DNA from: Nitratiruptor tergarcus DSM 16512
GTDB taxonomy: Bacteria > Campylobacterota > Campylobacteria > Campylobacterales > Nitratiruptoraceae
Length of the DNA stretch: 64,000 nucleotides
Direction: 5' to 3'
NCBI RefSeq assembly: GCF_027946175.1
Contig: NZ_AP026671.1
Coordinates: forward strand, 1,426,001-1,490,000
Shown: one piece after another, positions 9,787-19,118 of the stretch
How the letters are laid out: each line of letters begins with the position of its first letter
How positions within the stretch are numbered: the first letter of the stretch is position 1
Translations under genes and position numbers: made by a program
Notes under the pieces: generated by a model
Told to the model about the DNA's origin: nothing
What the model saw: the letters and a program-made list of their open reading frames with translations, nothing else
Database searches by the model: none

Positions 9787-10713
9787 TTAAACCCCATAAT
9801 ACTCATTTACTTGTTCTTTTAAAGCTTCAAAGAAATCATTTACATTATAAATTTTCTCTTCAGGTAAAAGATTTTTGATTTCCTTCTCATTTTCCCAGTA
9901 TCCGCCTACAATTCCTATATAAGAATTATCTTTAACCTTTTTTCCGTTAAAGCTCATTTCCAAAACAGATGAAATAATTGGAGTATCTAAGAGATATTTT
10001 CTTGTTTCACGATTGTATTTTATTTTCAATCTTCCTAAGAAAAATGGATTTTTAACATTATAAACTCCGCCAATAGAAAAAAAAGGATTCAAATTTTCCA
10101 TCCTACCTTTAATGTTTCTATTTAATACTTTTAATACATCTAGAACCATATTGACTCTTCTCGCTTTTTCAGAAGGTTCAAGAGAAATACTATCATTTAA
10201 ATCTTCTCCGACTCTGTCTAATTCGATTGTAATTGTATAAGAGTATAAAGATAAATGATGTTCAAATTGGAATGGATTTGGATCTGTTCCTGCTCTTTGG
10301 GCAAAGTTTAGATTGGTTCCAAATTCTACATCTAAAAACATAGGCTCAAGAGATATAGCAGGAGTTATTCTTACAACTGCAGATCTTGTTAATGAGCCTT
10401 TTCCTTGCTCTGTTTTCATATATCCAAATAAATCAGCCTCTATATAATCTTTTATAGTAGCTTCAGGTTTAAACTGGACAACATCTTGATCTGCTGTTAA
10501 AGGTTCTTCTTTTTTATTATCTATAAAAAATAATTCCTTTAACATTCTATAGATATCATATCTAATAGCCTGTCTTGATTCATACGACAAAAGTTCACCA
10601 GAACGCGAAATTTTCTTAAGTTCTGAAATATTCCCAACTCCTTCTCCATAGTTCAAACTCATTGCATCAAAAATTACTGAAACTGTTAATCCTTTTGGTT
10701 GTAAATTAGCCAT
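9787..10713 (-). CDS. cas7: Cascade backbone protein Cas7 (Cst2/DevR family)
   Basis: 308-residue Cas7 that polymerises along the crRNA spacer. The N-terminal segment LTVSVIFDAMSLNYGEGVGN and the central SLTRSAVVRITPAISLEP are characteristic of the Cst2/DevR group used in type I-B systems. The start ATG overlaps the cas8 stop as TAATG, with a strong GGAGG in the end of cas8, as expected for a subunit needed in many copies. Confidence 0.93.
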   Translation of the reverse strand: MANLQPKGLTVSVIFDAMSLNYGEGVGNISELKKISRSGELLSYESRQAIRYDIYRMLKELFFIDNKKEEPLTADQDVVQFKPEATIKDYIEADLFGYMKTEQGKGSLTRSAVVRITPAISLEPMFLDVEFGTNLNFAQRAGTDPNPFQFEHHLSLYSYTITIELDRVGEDLNDSISLEPSEKARRVNMVLDVLKVLNRNIKGRMENLNPFFSIGGVYNVKNPFFLGRLKIKYNRETRKYLLDTPIISSVLEMSFNGKKVKDNSYIGIVGGYWENEKEIKNLLPEEKIYNVNDFFEALKEQVNEYYGV

Positions 10714-12419
10714 TATTTTTTTACCTCCTCTTTTTCGTTTCCAAGAAATCCATTTAAAAAGCTATACCCAATAGAATAAAAATCTTCCTTATTTTGCAAA
10801 ACCTTTATAAAAGAAGAAGGGATTTCTTCCCTATAAGCCATATAAGTTCGAAGTAAAATATCCATAAATTGTGAACTGTTTCCTATTCTAAGTGAATTTA
10901 AAAGTTTATAAGAAATTGACTGTATTTTATTTTCCACTTTCTTATCTCTTAAAATATTTGCAAGTTCTTTACCTTCGTAATAAACCCTCCACATTTCATT
11001 TTCTGACATATTCATTGTTTTGCCTCCTACATCTTTAATAAATTTTGAAACAAGTAGATTTAAAGTTTGAACTTTATATGGGTTTATATTAGTTTCATAA
11101 TTTTTTGAGCCATTTTGATAAGCTATATACATTTTTAGAAGTTTGTTTAAGTAATTAAAATAAAGTTTATTTTCTAAGATTAAAGAAATGATTTCCGGAA
11201 GTATTGAAATTTTTGTATCTTTTATTTTGTAATAATTTTTGGAAAACTCTTTTAAATTTTCTTTAGTTTGCGATTCTTTTAAAAATTTTGCTTTTTCTCT
11301 TGATAGATTAAAAGAATAAACCTTTGGCATTGTTTCATTATTTAGATCTAGTTCTAAGACAGCTATATTTTGAAGAGTAAAAAATGCTTTTTCATAAGAT
11401 GTTTCTAAAATAAGCTGAGTAAAGAAATCTAAAAGAATGTTTTGGGTCAAATCAGGATTCAATACACTTTTTAATAAATTATTTTTACTTACTAAATCAA
11501 CGATAGAGCTATCAGAATTAACAAAATAAAAAACTTTTTTGCCATCTTTTTGAAGAGGGATTAAACCTGCGAAATAGGAAAAATAAATAATTTCACAAAT
11601 TTCGCATAAAGGTAGTTTTGGATTAAAATTCCATACAAAATTTATAGAATCTTTATTAAGACCATAAAATTTAGAAATTCCTGTATCAAATATCGTATTT
11701 TTCTTCGCTTTTTTTTCCATGCAAGAAATACACAATAACTTTTTATCCTTTTTAACTTTATCTTCTTTTAAAGGTTCTTCAAAATCTTTATAAAATTTTT
11801 CAAATCTATTTTTATTTACACTAAGATTTAAAAAACTTTTTTGACCATAAATATTTCTTAGATAAATTTGAACATCACTTTCCCAAAACTCTTCTTTATC
11901 TTTTTTCATAATTTCTATAGCATTTTGGAGAAGATTTATTAAAAGATTTACATCTTTTTTGATTTCGTTTTTAGAAGGAATTTTGCCCAGTTTGTCTTTT
12001 AATAGCTTAAATCCTTGAAGTATTTTTTTAAATCTGTCAAAGATTTCAATTGGGAGTTTCTGTGGAATTTTATCGTTTTGTTCTTTACCATGGAAATATT
12101 TTTTATTTAAGTAATCTAAATTTCCACTGCTTTTTAGGGAGTATAAATCTTCTCTATACTCTTCAAAAAGCTTTATTAAATTTTCGTATCTTCCATACTG
12201 ATTAAAAGCATAATCAAAAAATCTTTCAGAAAACCCTTCAAAAATTTTTCTATCAAATTCTATATAGTTATCTCCAAACTTAAGTAAATTTTCGTCTTGT
12301 GAAATAAGTTCTTTTTTATCTCCAATGGTTTTTAATTCCCATAAATAAGAATTTATATTTAAAAATCCTAGTATACTTGCATTGTAAAGCCAGTCACCTA
12401 AATAGACTTTTAGCATCAT
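10713..12419 (-). CDS. cas8b: Cascade large subunit Cas8b (Cst1-like)
   Basis: 568-residue large subunit expected to recognise PAM and recruit Cas3. It carries two CxxC pairs, LLCISCMEKK and LPLCEICEIIYF, about 40 residues apart in the middle of the protein, a likely zinc site and the hallmark of Cst1/Cas8b1 proteins. Otherwise it is lysine-rich and poorly conserved, as is usual for Cas8. Its place between cas6 (ATGA overlap) and cas7 supports the assignment. Confidence 0.88.
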   Translation of the reverse strand: MMLKVYLGDWLYNASILGFLNINSYLWELKTIGDKKELISQDENLLKFGDNYIEFDRKIFEGFSERFFDYAFNQYGRYENLIKLFEEYREDLYSLKSSGNLDYLNKKYFHGKEQNDKIPQKLPIEIFDRFKKILQGFKLLKDKLGKIPSKNEIKKDVNLLINLLQNAIEIMKKDKEEFWESDVQIYLRNIYGQKSFLNLSVNKNRFEKFYKDFEEPLKEDKVKKDKKLLCISCMEKKAKKNTIFDTGISKFYGLNKDSINFVWNFNPKLPLCEICEIIYFSYFAGLIPLQKDGKKVFYFVNSDSSIVDLVSKNNLLKSVLNPDLTQNILLDFFTQLILETSYEKAFFTLQNIAVLELDLNNETMPKVYSFNLSREKAKFLKESQTKENLKEFSKNYYKIKDTKISILPEIISLILENKLYFNYLNKLLKMYIAYQNGSKNYETNINPYKVQTLNLLVSKFIKDVGGKTMNMSENEMWRVYYEGKELANILRDKKVENKIQSISYKLLNSLRIGNSSQFMDILLRTYMAYREEIPSSFIKVLQNKEDFYSIGYSFLNGFLGNEKEEVKK

Positions 12420-13132
12420 CGCAATACCTCAACCATACCATATCCTTGGCTTCTTTTTGCTCCAATACCTATATCATAAACAAGTTCTAATAATTTGTTA
12501 GGTGCTTTGAGTTGAAAAATGAGATTATTTCCTATTTCTCCTCCATACGTTGGAACTATTACACGTTTTGCTTCAAAAATCTGTATATCCATATCTTTTA
12601 TCATAATTTCTTTATCTAAAAAGTTTTTAGACAAATTATTTAGATTGTATTTTAGATTTTGAATGAAATCTTCATGATCAAAAGTTAGATAGCCTTTTCC
12701 TTTTTTATTTTTTATGTCTCTAACTAAAATTGGAGAAAGTGATTTAAACATCACTTTATTCAATTTTATTTTCTTTTGATAGATAGGAAAAATATCGGTT
12801 ATAAATTTGATATTTGTATGCAGAGGATCATATTTTTCTAATTTCTTTATTCCATTATAAATAAGTGTAGTTAAAATGAGATTATTTGTAGAGAAATAAA
12901 ATTTAATATTATTCGTAAGGAATCTATTTGTTATTTTTTGTTTAGAATTGATATGTATAGAAAATGTAAATGGTTTTGAGAGATTTTTTCTTTCATTAAA
13001 ATAATAATCGTAAAGTCTCTTTCCCTCTTCGGTATGCTTTAAAGCCTCTTTTATAAAAGCAAGAAAAAATTTTCTATATTGTGCAGGAATAAAAACTTCA
13101 TCAGAATATAAAAAATTTATACCAAAACGCAT
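12416..13132 (-). CDS. cas6: CRISPR RNA endoribonuclease Cas6
   Basis: 238-residue Cas6 that cuts the pre-crRNA within the repeat. The C-terminal glycine-rich loop IGIGAKRSQGYGMVEV is the Cas6 signature, and the N-terminal ferredoxin-like part (FIPAQYRKFFLAFIKEAL) also fits. It is the first gene of the operon. The region before the ATG lacks a strong Shine-Dalgarno sequence but holds a perfect inverted repeat at 13141-13160 that could affect expression of the whole operon. Confidence 0.95.
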   Translation of the reverse strand: MRFGINFLYSDEVFIPAQYRKFFLAFIKEALKHTEEGKRLYDYYFNERKNLSKPFTFSIHINSKQKITNRFLTNNIKFYFSTNNLILTTLIYNGIKKLEKYDPLHTNIKFITDIFPIYQKKIKLNKVMFKSLSPILVRDIKNKKGKGYLTFDHEDFIQNLKYNLNNLSKNFLDKEIMIKDMDIQIFEAKRVIVPTYGGEIGNNLIFQLKAPNKLLELVYDIGIGAKRSQGYGMVEVLR

Positions 13133-13140
13133 GGCATACC

Positions 13141-13160
13141 TTTATAAGTCATCTTATAAA
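13141..13160 (-). promoter_or_regulatory. Perfect inverted repeat before cas6
   Basis: TTTATAAG, four bases (TCAT), then CTTATAAA: 8-bp perfect arms that end 9 bases before the cas6 start codon. It could be an operator for a repressor of the cas operon, or part of an AT-rich promoter. No regulator gene is seen beside it. Confidence 0.5.
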
Positions 13161-13202
13161 AGAGTACCATTTCTAAAATAAAACTTATGTAAAAAATCGG
13201 AT

Positions 13203-13408
13203 GATGTCAAAAAAATGTTCGCAATTTCCTTCTCAGAAAGTTAATTTCATTGAATATCAAGCAGCTTTTTGAAGCTACATAAAAGCATTAGAAATTACAT
13301 GTCAATCAAGATAAAAAAAGTGAAAGAAATGACTAACATGAAAAGGTTTGAGTTTGATAAGGTAGTAAAAGAGCTGCTTCCTGGTAAAACAGTTGGCAAA
13401 AGCCCCCT
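13203..13408 (+). mobile_element. IS256-family left-end remnant with transposase N-terminus
   Basis: 13203-13231 matches the IS256 end at 936-966 in inverted orientation. About 125 bases on, an ATG at 13329 gives MTNMKRFEFDKVVKELLPGK, the conserved start of IS256-type transposases (FEFDxVxxEL). The frame then breaks off at the trxA 3' end (TGA near 13414). It is a left end of a plus-strand element whose body has been deleted. Together with the right end at 936-966 it brackets the CRISPR-cas locus. Confidence 0.78.
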
Positions 13409-13780
13409 TTACTGAGGATTTTGCTGCTGTTTAGCAATTTCTTCGCGGACCTTATCCATATCAAGTTCTTTGACCTGGCGAATGAGATCTTCTAAAGCCT
13501 CTTCAGGTAAAAGTCCTGGCTGCATAAAAAGTACTATTCCTTCTCGAATAATAGCAATAGTAGGAATAGAAGAGATATTAAAATGTGCTGCAAGCTCACG
13601 CTCTTCTTCTGTGTTGATTTTTCCAAAAAGAATTTCAGGGTACTTTTGGGAAACTTTTTCAAAAATTGGACCAAATTCTTTGCAAGGTCCACACCAAGGA
13701 GCCCAAAAATCAAGAATCACAATATCGTGTGAAGCAACTTTGTCATTGAAGTTTTGTGCTGTTAGTGTTTCTAATGCCAT
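13409..13780 (-). CDS. trxA: Thioredoxin
   Basis: 123-residue thioredoxin, a cytoplasmic disulfide reductase working with thioredoxin reductase. The active site WCGPC is at residues 29-33 (DFWAPWCGPCKEF), the cis-proline loop is in ISSIPTIAI, and the fold length is complete. A short acidic/Gln-rich tail (KQQQNPQ) extends the usual C-terminus. It reads leftwards into the IS256 remnant, whose sequence stops at the trxA stop codon. Upstream lie its promoter and a thiG relic. Confidence 0.95.
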   Translation of the reverse strand: MALETLTAQNFNDKVASHDIVILDFWAPWCGPCKEFGPIFEKVSQKYPEILFGKINTEEERELAAHFNISSIPTIAIIREGIVLFMQPGLLPEEALEDLIRQVKELDMDKVREEIAKQQQNPQ

Positions 13781-13824
13781 AATATGCCTTTATTGAGGAT
13801 ATAAAGAAGTATTATGACAAGATT

Positions 13825-14030
13825 TTGTTGAAAATTGTATTAACAAGTGGGACAAGCCTACTTTCAATAGAAACTACAAATTACATAACAGTTGCTATTC
13901 CAGCATTTACTAATTTTTTAGCCGTAATTGGATTATCATTAATATATGCCATGACTATTAAACCATCTTTGCAAGCACCTCACATGCAAGGATTTGCTAT
14001 TGTAATCTCTTTGGAATATCTATTACAAAA
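13825..14030 (-). pseudogene. thiG: Decayed fragment of thiG
   Basis: Read on the minus strand this stretch aligns by eye with the middle of the intact thiG at 17473-18252: ACEVLAK then, after a one-base frameshift, MAYINDNPITAKKLVNAG against [18 protein letters not shown], followed by VM, a stop codon, and a weak match to PIGSGLG. At least one frameshift and several stops make it non-functional. Neither the first nor the last third of thiG is recognisable. It has the same orientation as intact thiG and lies on the other side of the beta-propeller gene. Confidence 0.82.
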
Positions 14031-14265
14031 AAGCGCATCAAATCTGCGTTGCATATTAAATTGAATCAAAAAGATAGTCAATATATAAAATATGTCTCTT
14101 TCCCACACACTATATCACTTACCATAATGCTTATTCTGATGGGAATAGTAAAATTAAATTATTATCATAACTTTCCAATTACAATAGCCAAAATAATTTA
14201 ATTCTAATTTAAACTATTACAATATAGAATGATTAATAGAGTTAAATTCATATAAAGGATTGGCC
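14031..14265 (+). promoter_or_regulatory. Upstream region of the 1056-residue secreted protein
   Basis: Non-coding AT-rich stretch of about 235 bases between the thiG relic and the secreted protein gene. AAAGGA at 14254-14259 is the ribosome-binding site for the ATG at 14266. TACAATATAGAAT near 14218-14230 could include a -10 element, but no box is certain. No hairpin of note was seen. Confidence 0.4.
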
Positions 14266-17200
14266 ATGATCCGTTTCGTCTTTCTTTTCCTCCTTGGTTT
14301 TGGTTATATATTGGCATCTTCTCTTCCTCCTTATGTAGAAGGATTGGGCACTTATCTGCTTTCAAAAGAGAAATGGAAGATCTATGGAACTTTTTATCAG
14401 TACGATTTTGAACAAAATGGCTCAGATTACAATGATTGGCTCTATATATCCGATCAAGGAAGTGCATTTAGGCTTTTAGGCATCACTCCTACTGATGACA
14501 ATCCTTTTGGTTGGAAGAGATTAAATAAAGCTCCTTCCCAACTTCCAGAAATTGCAGGATACTTCATATTCATCCAATATGATGGCGATAGTGAAACAAG
14601 ATTTTCATGGGTCTATCTTTCACAAAACTCACAGTCTGTATATAAACTCATGGGGGCAGATCCCAATACCCACTATTTTCAATATCTAGATATCGACAAC
14701 GATGGCTCTCCAGATAGATTACCCTATATCTGGTTTACTATCAACGATGACAATACTGCTACATTCCATTGCTCAATAGTTCCTGGAACAATCTGTCCCT
14801 ACTCAAGCAGTAGTTCGTCAGCTCCATCTTCCTCTTCGACCTCAATTCCTACTTCAAGTTCAAGTTCTTGTGCAAGCGATTCTTGCAACCTCGATTGTGC
14901 GATTGGTTCCCATTCCAGTGGAGCAGCCAGCTCTGTACCAGCATCTCGTAAAATTGGAAGACTCGATACACCATTTCAATGGTATAACGCACAAGTGAAA
15001 ATCTACGAAATCTCTTCCACAGGTTCTTTAAATTTACGCAAAACTACTCATACCTATCATCATGTTGGAATATCCGGATTTATTTTTGACTTTTGTGACG
15101 GAGCTGAATGCAGTATGTATCATAACAATAGCTACTATCTCGTAGAGGTCAATAAAGGATGTGATTTCGATCCTAATGGTAATGGACAACTCGAACAGTT
15201 CGGCAATAAAAATAAAGGGGTTTTGCGACTCATTGTCAAAGGAGATGAAATTTCTCATAGACCAGTGGTCTCATTAATCAGTGAAATTGCTTATGAAAAT
15301 CTTGCCAGTTATATTAAATATCGCTTCCATCCTCTTGGTTTTCAAGAACAACTTCGTACTGTAGCAAAGAGTCTTTTTACTCATGATATCACAGGCGATA
15401 GTAATATTGATGAGAAAGATATAGCGTTTTACCAAGATCTTCAAAACAAAGGAGCGGTAACTCCAACTATAGCACATGATTTGACACATCTTTATGTTGG
15501 AATGAGGGATGGTAAATATCCTTCTATGATACTTAACTCCACTTTTGATACTGAATATGTCAATATACCACTGTATGGCAATGCCGTTTGTGTTCATGGA
15601 AACAGAGCATATATAGGTAACAACAATAAACTTATAGAGTTGGATATTTCTGATCCTACTCACATTACAAAAGTGCGTGAGAGAATATTGCCATCATCAC
15701 ATAATATAAATGCCATTATTGTATACAGTTCACAAAAATTGGCAGTAGCAACATCTCATGGATTGTATTTTGTCAATACTTCAAACCTCTCTTACGGAAG
15801 AGTAGCTCCAATATACACAAATTTCATAGATTTGGCAAAAGATAGTCGCAATAACATCTGGTTGATAGATAGAACAAAATTTTACAAATATGATGCTTCT
15901 CAAAATAAAATTTTACAAAGTACGATTCCTTTGGATTTTGCAAACGATATAAAAATAGTAGACAAAAATGGTGTCACGTTCGCAATCATTGCAAATGGAA
16001 CCGAAGGTGTCAAAATCATTAATCTCTATCCTCGCATCACTCCAACGCATCAACAAAAATTTATTTTCGATATTGACACCCCAGGTCATGCAAATGCTGT
16101 AGATGTCAAAGGTAACAACATCTATGTCGCAGATGGACAAAATGGAATCGTCGTTATAGATTTTCAATCGAGATCTATTGTAGGACATGCAAACACTTTT
16201 GATTATACTTGCGATATAACAATAGATGGAAGTTACGCTTATGTTGCGGATTATGCAAGTGGATTAATAATGTTTGATCTCTCCACTCCTACTCATCCTG
16301 CCATGAGTGGATACATTGATATTCTCTATAATGCCTGTAAAGTTACCAAACTTTTTAAAAATGGCAAAAAATTGGCCTTTGTTTATAGAGATGAAGGTAC
16401 ACAAAGAGGTATCAATATTATTGATGTGTCGAATCCTTACTACAGGGACATTACGCTCTCTGGTGTGGTATCACGCATAACAGAAAAGGGATCAACCATT
16501 AAATCTATCGCCAAAAGAGGAAGTATCCTTTATGCTCTTAGTGAAGGCAAACTATTTATCTACTCTATCGCTCCAAATAAGGTTTTCTTGAATAAACTCA
16601 CAGAATTTATCATTAATCAATCTCCAGCTGATTGGACAGATATTGCTCTTTCCAATCATCTTAACCATCTCTATATCAGTAGCAATAAAAAAGGGCTTAT
16701 AGAAGTTGATATTACAAATCCTGTGCAACCTCAATCGGTAGGAATTTATCCAGTCCAAAGCACATATACTGATGCAACGCAACTCATTCTCAATAGCGAT
16801 AGTTCAAAAGCCTTTTTAGCAGATTTTAGCAAAGTCCACATTCTTAGATTATGGTCAACACCTGCCTATCTTGAAGAGCATCTTCTAAATGTGCCAGGTA
16901 CCATTAACTATATTGCAATTTCAGAGGATGGAACAAAACTTTTTGTCACATATCAAACTTTTGCGACATATCAAAGTCCTCCAGTGTATAAAACGAACAT
17001 TTACGATATCACATCCAATAACACCTTAAGTCCTTCATTCATCGGTACCATTACTTACAATCAAAATGAATATGTGTATGGGGCCATCCAATTCCATGAT
17101 GCTTCCCATCTTTTAACCTTCTCCACATGGATGAAATATTATGATATTACAAATCTCAATGCTCCAAGATTAATTGAATCCTCTTCTGCATATCCTACAG

Positions 17201-17436
17201 TAGTCTTGCATATTGCTGGCAATGATTATGGCTATCGGATATATGGCATAACAAAAGGATATGGTTTAGATGTTTTTGATAGGACAAAGTATAAAGGCTG
17301 CTTCAATACTTTTGGAACAACAGATTTTAAAGGAGGAAGAAAGGCTGTAAGAAATGGCAATATATTTTATATTCCTGATGGAAGAATGGGAACAAATATC
17401 ATAGATGTAAATCTATTTGCACCACATGATCAATAA
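14266..17436 (+). CDS. Large secreted beta-propeller (LVIVD-type repeat) protein
   Basis: 1056 residues; the ATG at 14266 is preferred over the TTG at 14260 because AAAGGA then sits 6 bases upstream. A signal peptide (MIRFVFLFLLGFGYILASS) is followed by two copies of a module of about 45-55 residues around DWLYISD and SWVYLSQ...YKLMGAD (residues about 31-150), then a Ser-rich linker (about 180-225), an EF-hand/dockerin-like DSNIDEKD, and many LVIVD-like blades such as NIYVADGQNGIVVIDF and YAYVADYASGLIMFDL. Probably exported or on the cell surface; function unknown. It is related to the protein at 35656-37167 and sits between a thiG relic and intact thiG. Confidence 0.85.
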   Translation: MIRFVFLFLLGFGYILASSLPPYVEGLGTYLLSKEKWKIYGTFYQYDFEQNGSDYNDWLYISDQGSAFRLLGITPTDDNPFGWKRLNKAPSQLPEIAGYFIFIQYDGDSETRFSWVYLSQNSQSVYKLMGADPNTHYFQYLDIDNDGSPDRLPYIWFTINDDNTATFHCSIVPGTICPYSSSSSSAPSSSSTSIPTSSSSSCASDSCNLDCAIGSHSSGAASSVPASRKIGRLDTPFQWYNAQVKIYEISSTGSLNLRKTTHTYHHVGISGFIFDFCDGAECSMYHNNSYYLVEVNKGCDFDPNGNGQLEQFGNKNKGVLRLIVKGDEISHRPVVSLISEIAYENLASYIKYRFHPLGFQEQLRTVAKSLFTHDITGDSNIDEKDIAFYQDLQNKGAVTPTIAHDLTHLYVGMRDGKYPSMILNSTFDTEYVNIPLYGNAVCVHGNRAYIGNNNKLIELDISDPTHITKVRERILPSSHNINAIIVYSSQKLAVATSHGLYFVNTSNLSYGRVAPIYTNFIDLAKDSRNNIWLIDRTKFYKYDASQNKILQSTIPLDFANDIKIVDKNGVTFAIIANGTEGVKIINLYPRITPTHQQKFIFDIDTPGHANAVDVKGNNIYVADGQNGIVVIDFQSRSIVGHANTFDYTCDITIDGSYAYVADYASGLIMFDLSTPTHPAMSGYIDILYNACKVTKLFKNGKKLAFVYRDEGTQRGINIIDVSNPYYRDITLSGVVSRITEKGSTIKSIAKRGSILYALSEGKLFIYSIAPNKVFLNKLTEFIINQSPADWTDIALSNHLNHLYISSNKKGLIEVDITNPVQPQSVGIYPVQSTYTDATQLILNSDSSKAFLADFSKVHILRLWSTPAYLEEHLLNVPGTINYIAISEDGTKLFVTYQTFATYQSPPVYKTNIYDITSNNTLSPSFIGTITYNQNEYVYGAIQFHDASHLLTFSTWMKYYDITNLNAPRLIESSSAYPTVVLHIAGNDYGYRIYGITKGYGLDVFDRTKYKGCFNTFGTTDFKGGRKAVRNGNIFYIPDGRMGTNIIDVNLFAPHDQ

Positions 17437-17461
17437 AAAGAGCCGCCTTTAGGCTCTTTTT
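17435..17461. terminator. Bidirectional rho-independent terminator
   Basis: AAAAAGAGCC (17435-17444), a 7-base loop, and GGCTCTTTTT (17452-17461) form a perfect 10-bp stem with A-run and T-run on its two sides. It lies between the convergent beta-propeller gene and thiG and can serve both. Confidence 0.9.
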
Positions 17462-17472
17462 AAAGACGCATA

Positions 17473-18252
17473 TCAAAACTGTATCATCCCTTCACTTGGG
17501 CTCGATGCCGTTGCGTAAGGTTTTTTAGGAATTCGGCCAGCCAAATAGCTCATACGTCCTGCTTGTACTGCATGCTTCATAGCTTCAGCCATGAGGATCG
17601 GATTTTTCGCTTGTGCAATGGCTGTATTTGTTAGTACTCCATCAGCTCCTAGCTCCATAGCAATTGCCGCATCACTTGCACATCCAACCCCTGCATCAAC
17701 GATAACTGGAACATTCACAGCTTCTTTGACAAAAACTACATTGTATCTGTTTTGGATACCAAGACCACTTCCAATCGGTGCAGCAAGTGGCATTACAGCT
17801 GCAGCTCCAGCATTTTCAAGTTTTTTTGCTGTAATTGGATCGTCATTGGTATATGCCATAACAGTAAAACCATCTTTTGCCAATACTTCACACGCTTTAA
17901 TCGTCTCAATCACATCTGGATAGAGCGTTTTTTCAGTATCTCCTATAATTTCAAGCTTAATGATATCGATACCTGTTGCTTCTCTTACCATCCTAAAGAG
18001 AGTAATTGCCTCTTCAGCAGTCGTACAACCAGCACTGTTTGGCAAAAGCTGCACATCGCTATCTTTGAAATAGTCCATGAGGTTTTCTTTATTTGGATCG
18101 GTAATATTGACCCGTCGCACTGCCACAGTAATCATCTGTGCACCACTAGCAATTGTAGCATCGTATGTAGTTTTGAAATCTGGATATTTTCCACTTCCAA
18201 CTATGAGCCTGCTTGTAAATTCATACTTTCCAATTTTTAAGATATCAGCCAT
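17473..18252 (-). CDS. thiG: Thiazole synthase ThiG
   Basis: 259-residue TIM-barrel enzyme that makes the thiazole phosphate moiety of thiamine from DXP, dehydroglycine/iminoglycine and the ThiS thiocarboxylate. Family segments are [16 protein letters not shown], the Schiff-base lysine in IIKLEIIGD, and the phosphate-binding [18 protein letters not shown]. Full length and intact. No other thi gene is adjacent and no TPP riboswitch (no CTGAGA) is seen in the 61 bases upstream. A broken second copy of its middle lies at 13825-14030. Confidence 0.96.
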   Translation of the reverse strand: MADILKIGKYEFTSRLIVGSGKYPDFKTTYDATIASGAQMITVAVRRVNITDPNKENLMDYFKDSDVQLLPNSAGCTTAEEAITLFRMVREATGIDIIKLEIIGDTEKTLYPDVIETIKACEVLAKDGFTVMAYTNDDPITAKKLENAGAAAVMPLAAPIGSGLGIQNRYNVVFVKEAVNVPVIVDAGVGCASDAAIAMELGADGVLTNTAIAQAKNPILMAEAMKHAVQAGRMSYLAGRIPKKPYATASSPSEGMIQF

Positions 18253-18313
18253 CGCTACTCCTATTAGGATAAATTTTGTCTTATTTTATACGAAAACCGC
18301 TTCTGTGTCAAAA

Positions 18314-19060
18314 CTAATATTTGTAAAAAACAAAAATATGCTCATGCATAATAAGTAAAAAATTATATTCTTGACTTCTTTTTTTCCAAAATCCAGTAGC
18401 TTTACAGTTATGTTGATGTTTAATAATATCTTCTTTTAACAAAAACCCTACTTTTAAAAATCTCTCCATAACTTTATAAGCTAAAGGTTGATATATTTTG
18501 TTTCTTCTTGTATCTCCTATTAAAATAGCACAATATTTATCTTTTTTTAATACTCTATAAAACTCTTTTGCAATAATTTCTATCTCATCACAAAATTTAT
18601 CTAAATCTTTTATATGAGACAAATCACCACTAATATTATCAGAGTATTTAATAATATTTGCATATGGAGGATGCGTAAGAATAAAATCTATACTTTCACC
18701 ATTTATGAAAGATAAATTGCGAGCATCATTTTTAAAAATTTCAATTTTGGGATTATATGCAGATTCAAAATTTAATGCTCCTTTCGTTAACTCAATTGCA
18801 TTTTCATTTATATCACATCCAATTAAATTTCTATTTAATAATTTACACTCTATTGCGGTTGTCCCTCCGCCAATCATCGGATCTAAAAGTAAATCTCCCT
18901 CTTTTGAATATCTTAAAATGAGATTTCTTGCTACTTCTGGTGCCCAGTTCCCTCTATATTTTGCATTATGTGTTGCCCAACTACCCCTTTTTGGAAAAGA
19001 CCAAACAGTTGTGCATTCAAGTTCAAAATTTGTTGGTTGAAAAGCTTTTATTTTTTGCAT
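18314..19060 (-). CDS. DNA methyltransferase (N6-adenine or N4-cytosine type)
   Basis: 248-residue SAM-dependent DNA amino-methyltransferase. The SAM site LLLDPMIGGGTTAIE is near residue 60 and the catalytic motif IV, THPPY (a TSPPY-like form), is near residue 130; the order is motif I then IV with little room for a target-recognition domain. GTGFWKKR-type end residues (KATGFWKKRSQEY) are common in such enzymes. It is the last of three AT-rich minus-strand genes that look like a restriction-modification unit. Target sequence cannot be inferred. Confidence 0.85.
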   Translation of the reverse strand: MQKIKAFQPTNFELECTTVWSFPKRGSWATHNAKYRGNWAPEVARNLILRYSKEGDLLLDPMIGGGTTAIECKLLNRNLIGCDINENAIELTKGALNFESAYNPKIEIFKNDARNLSFINGESIDFILTHPPYANIIKYSDNISGDLSHIKDLDKFCDEIEIIAKEFYRVLKKDKYCAILIGDTRRNKIYQPLAYKVMERFLKVGFLLKEDIIKHQHNCKATGFWKKRSQEYNFLLIMHEHIFVFYKY

Positions 19061-19118
19061 ACATTTTTACTTCCAAATCTTAATACTAACTCTGGTATTT
19101 ATAAGTAAATTATATTAT

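Noticed and set aside
936-13408. Classical composite transposon carrying CRISPR-cas
   Set aside because: The two IS256 ends face the wrong way for that (right end first, left end second) and no target-site duplication could be shown.
13825-14064. 79-codon plus-strand frame
   Set aside because: It is antisense to the thiG relic; the corresponding antisense frame also exists over intact thiG.
18253-18313. TPP riboswitch before thiG
   Set aside because: The gap is only 61 bases and has no CTGAGA or other TPP element.
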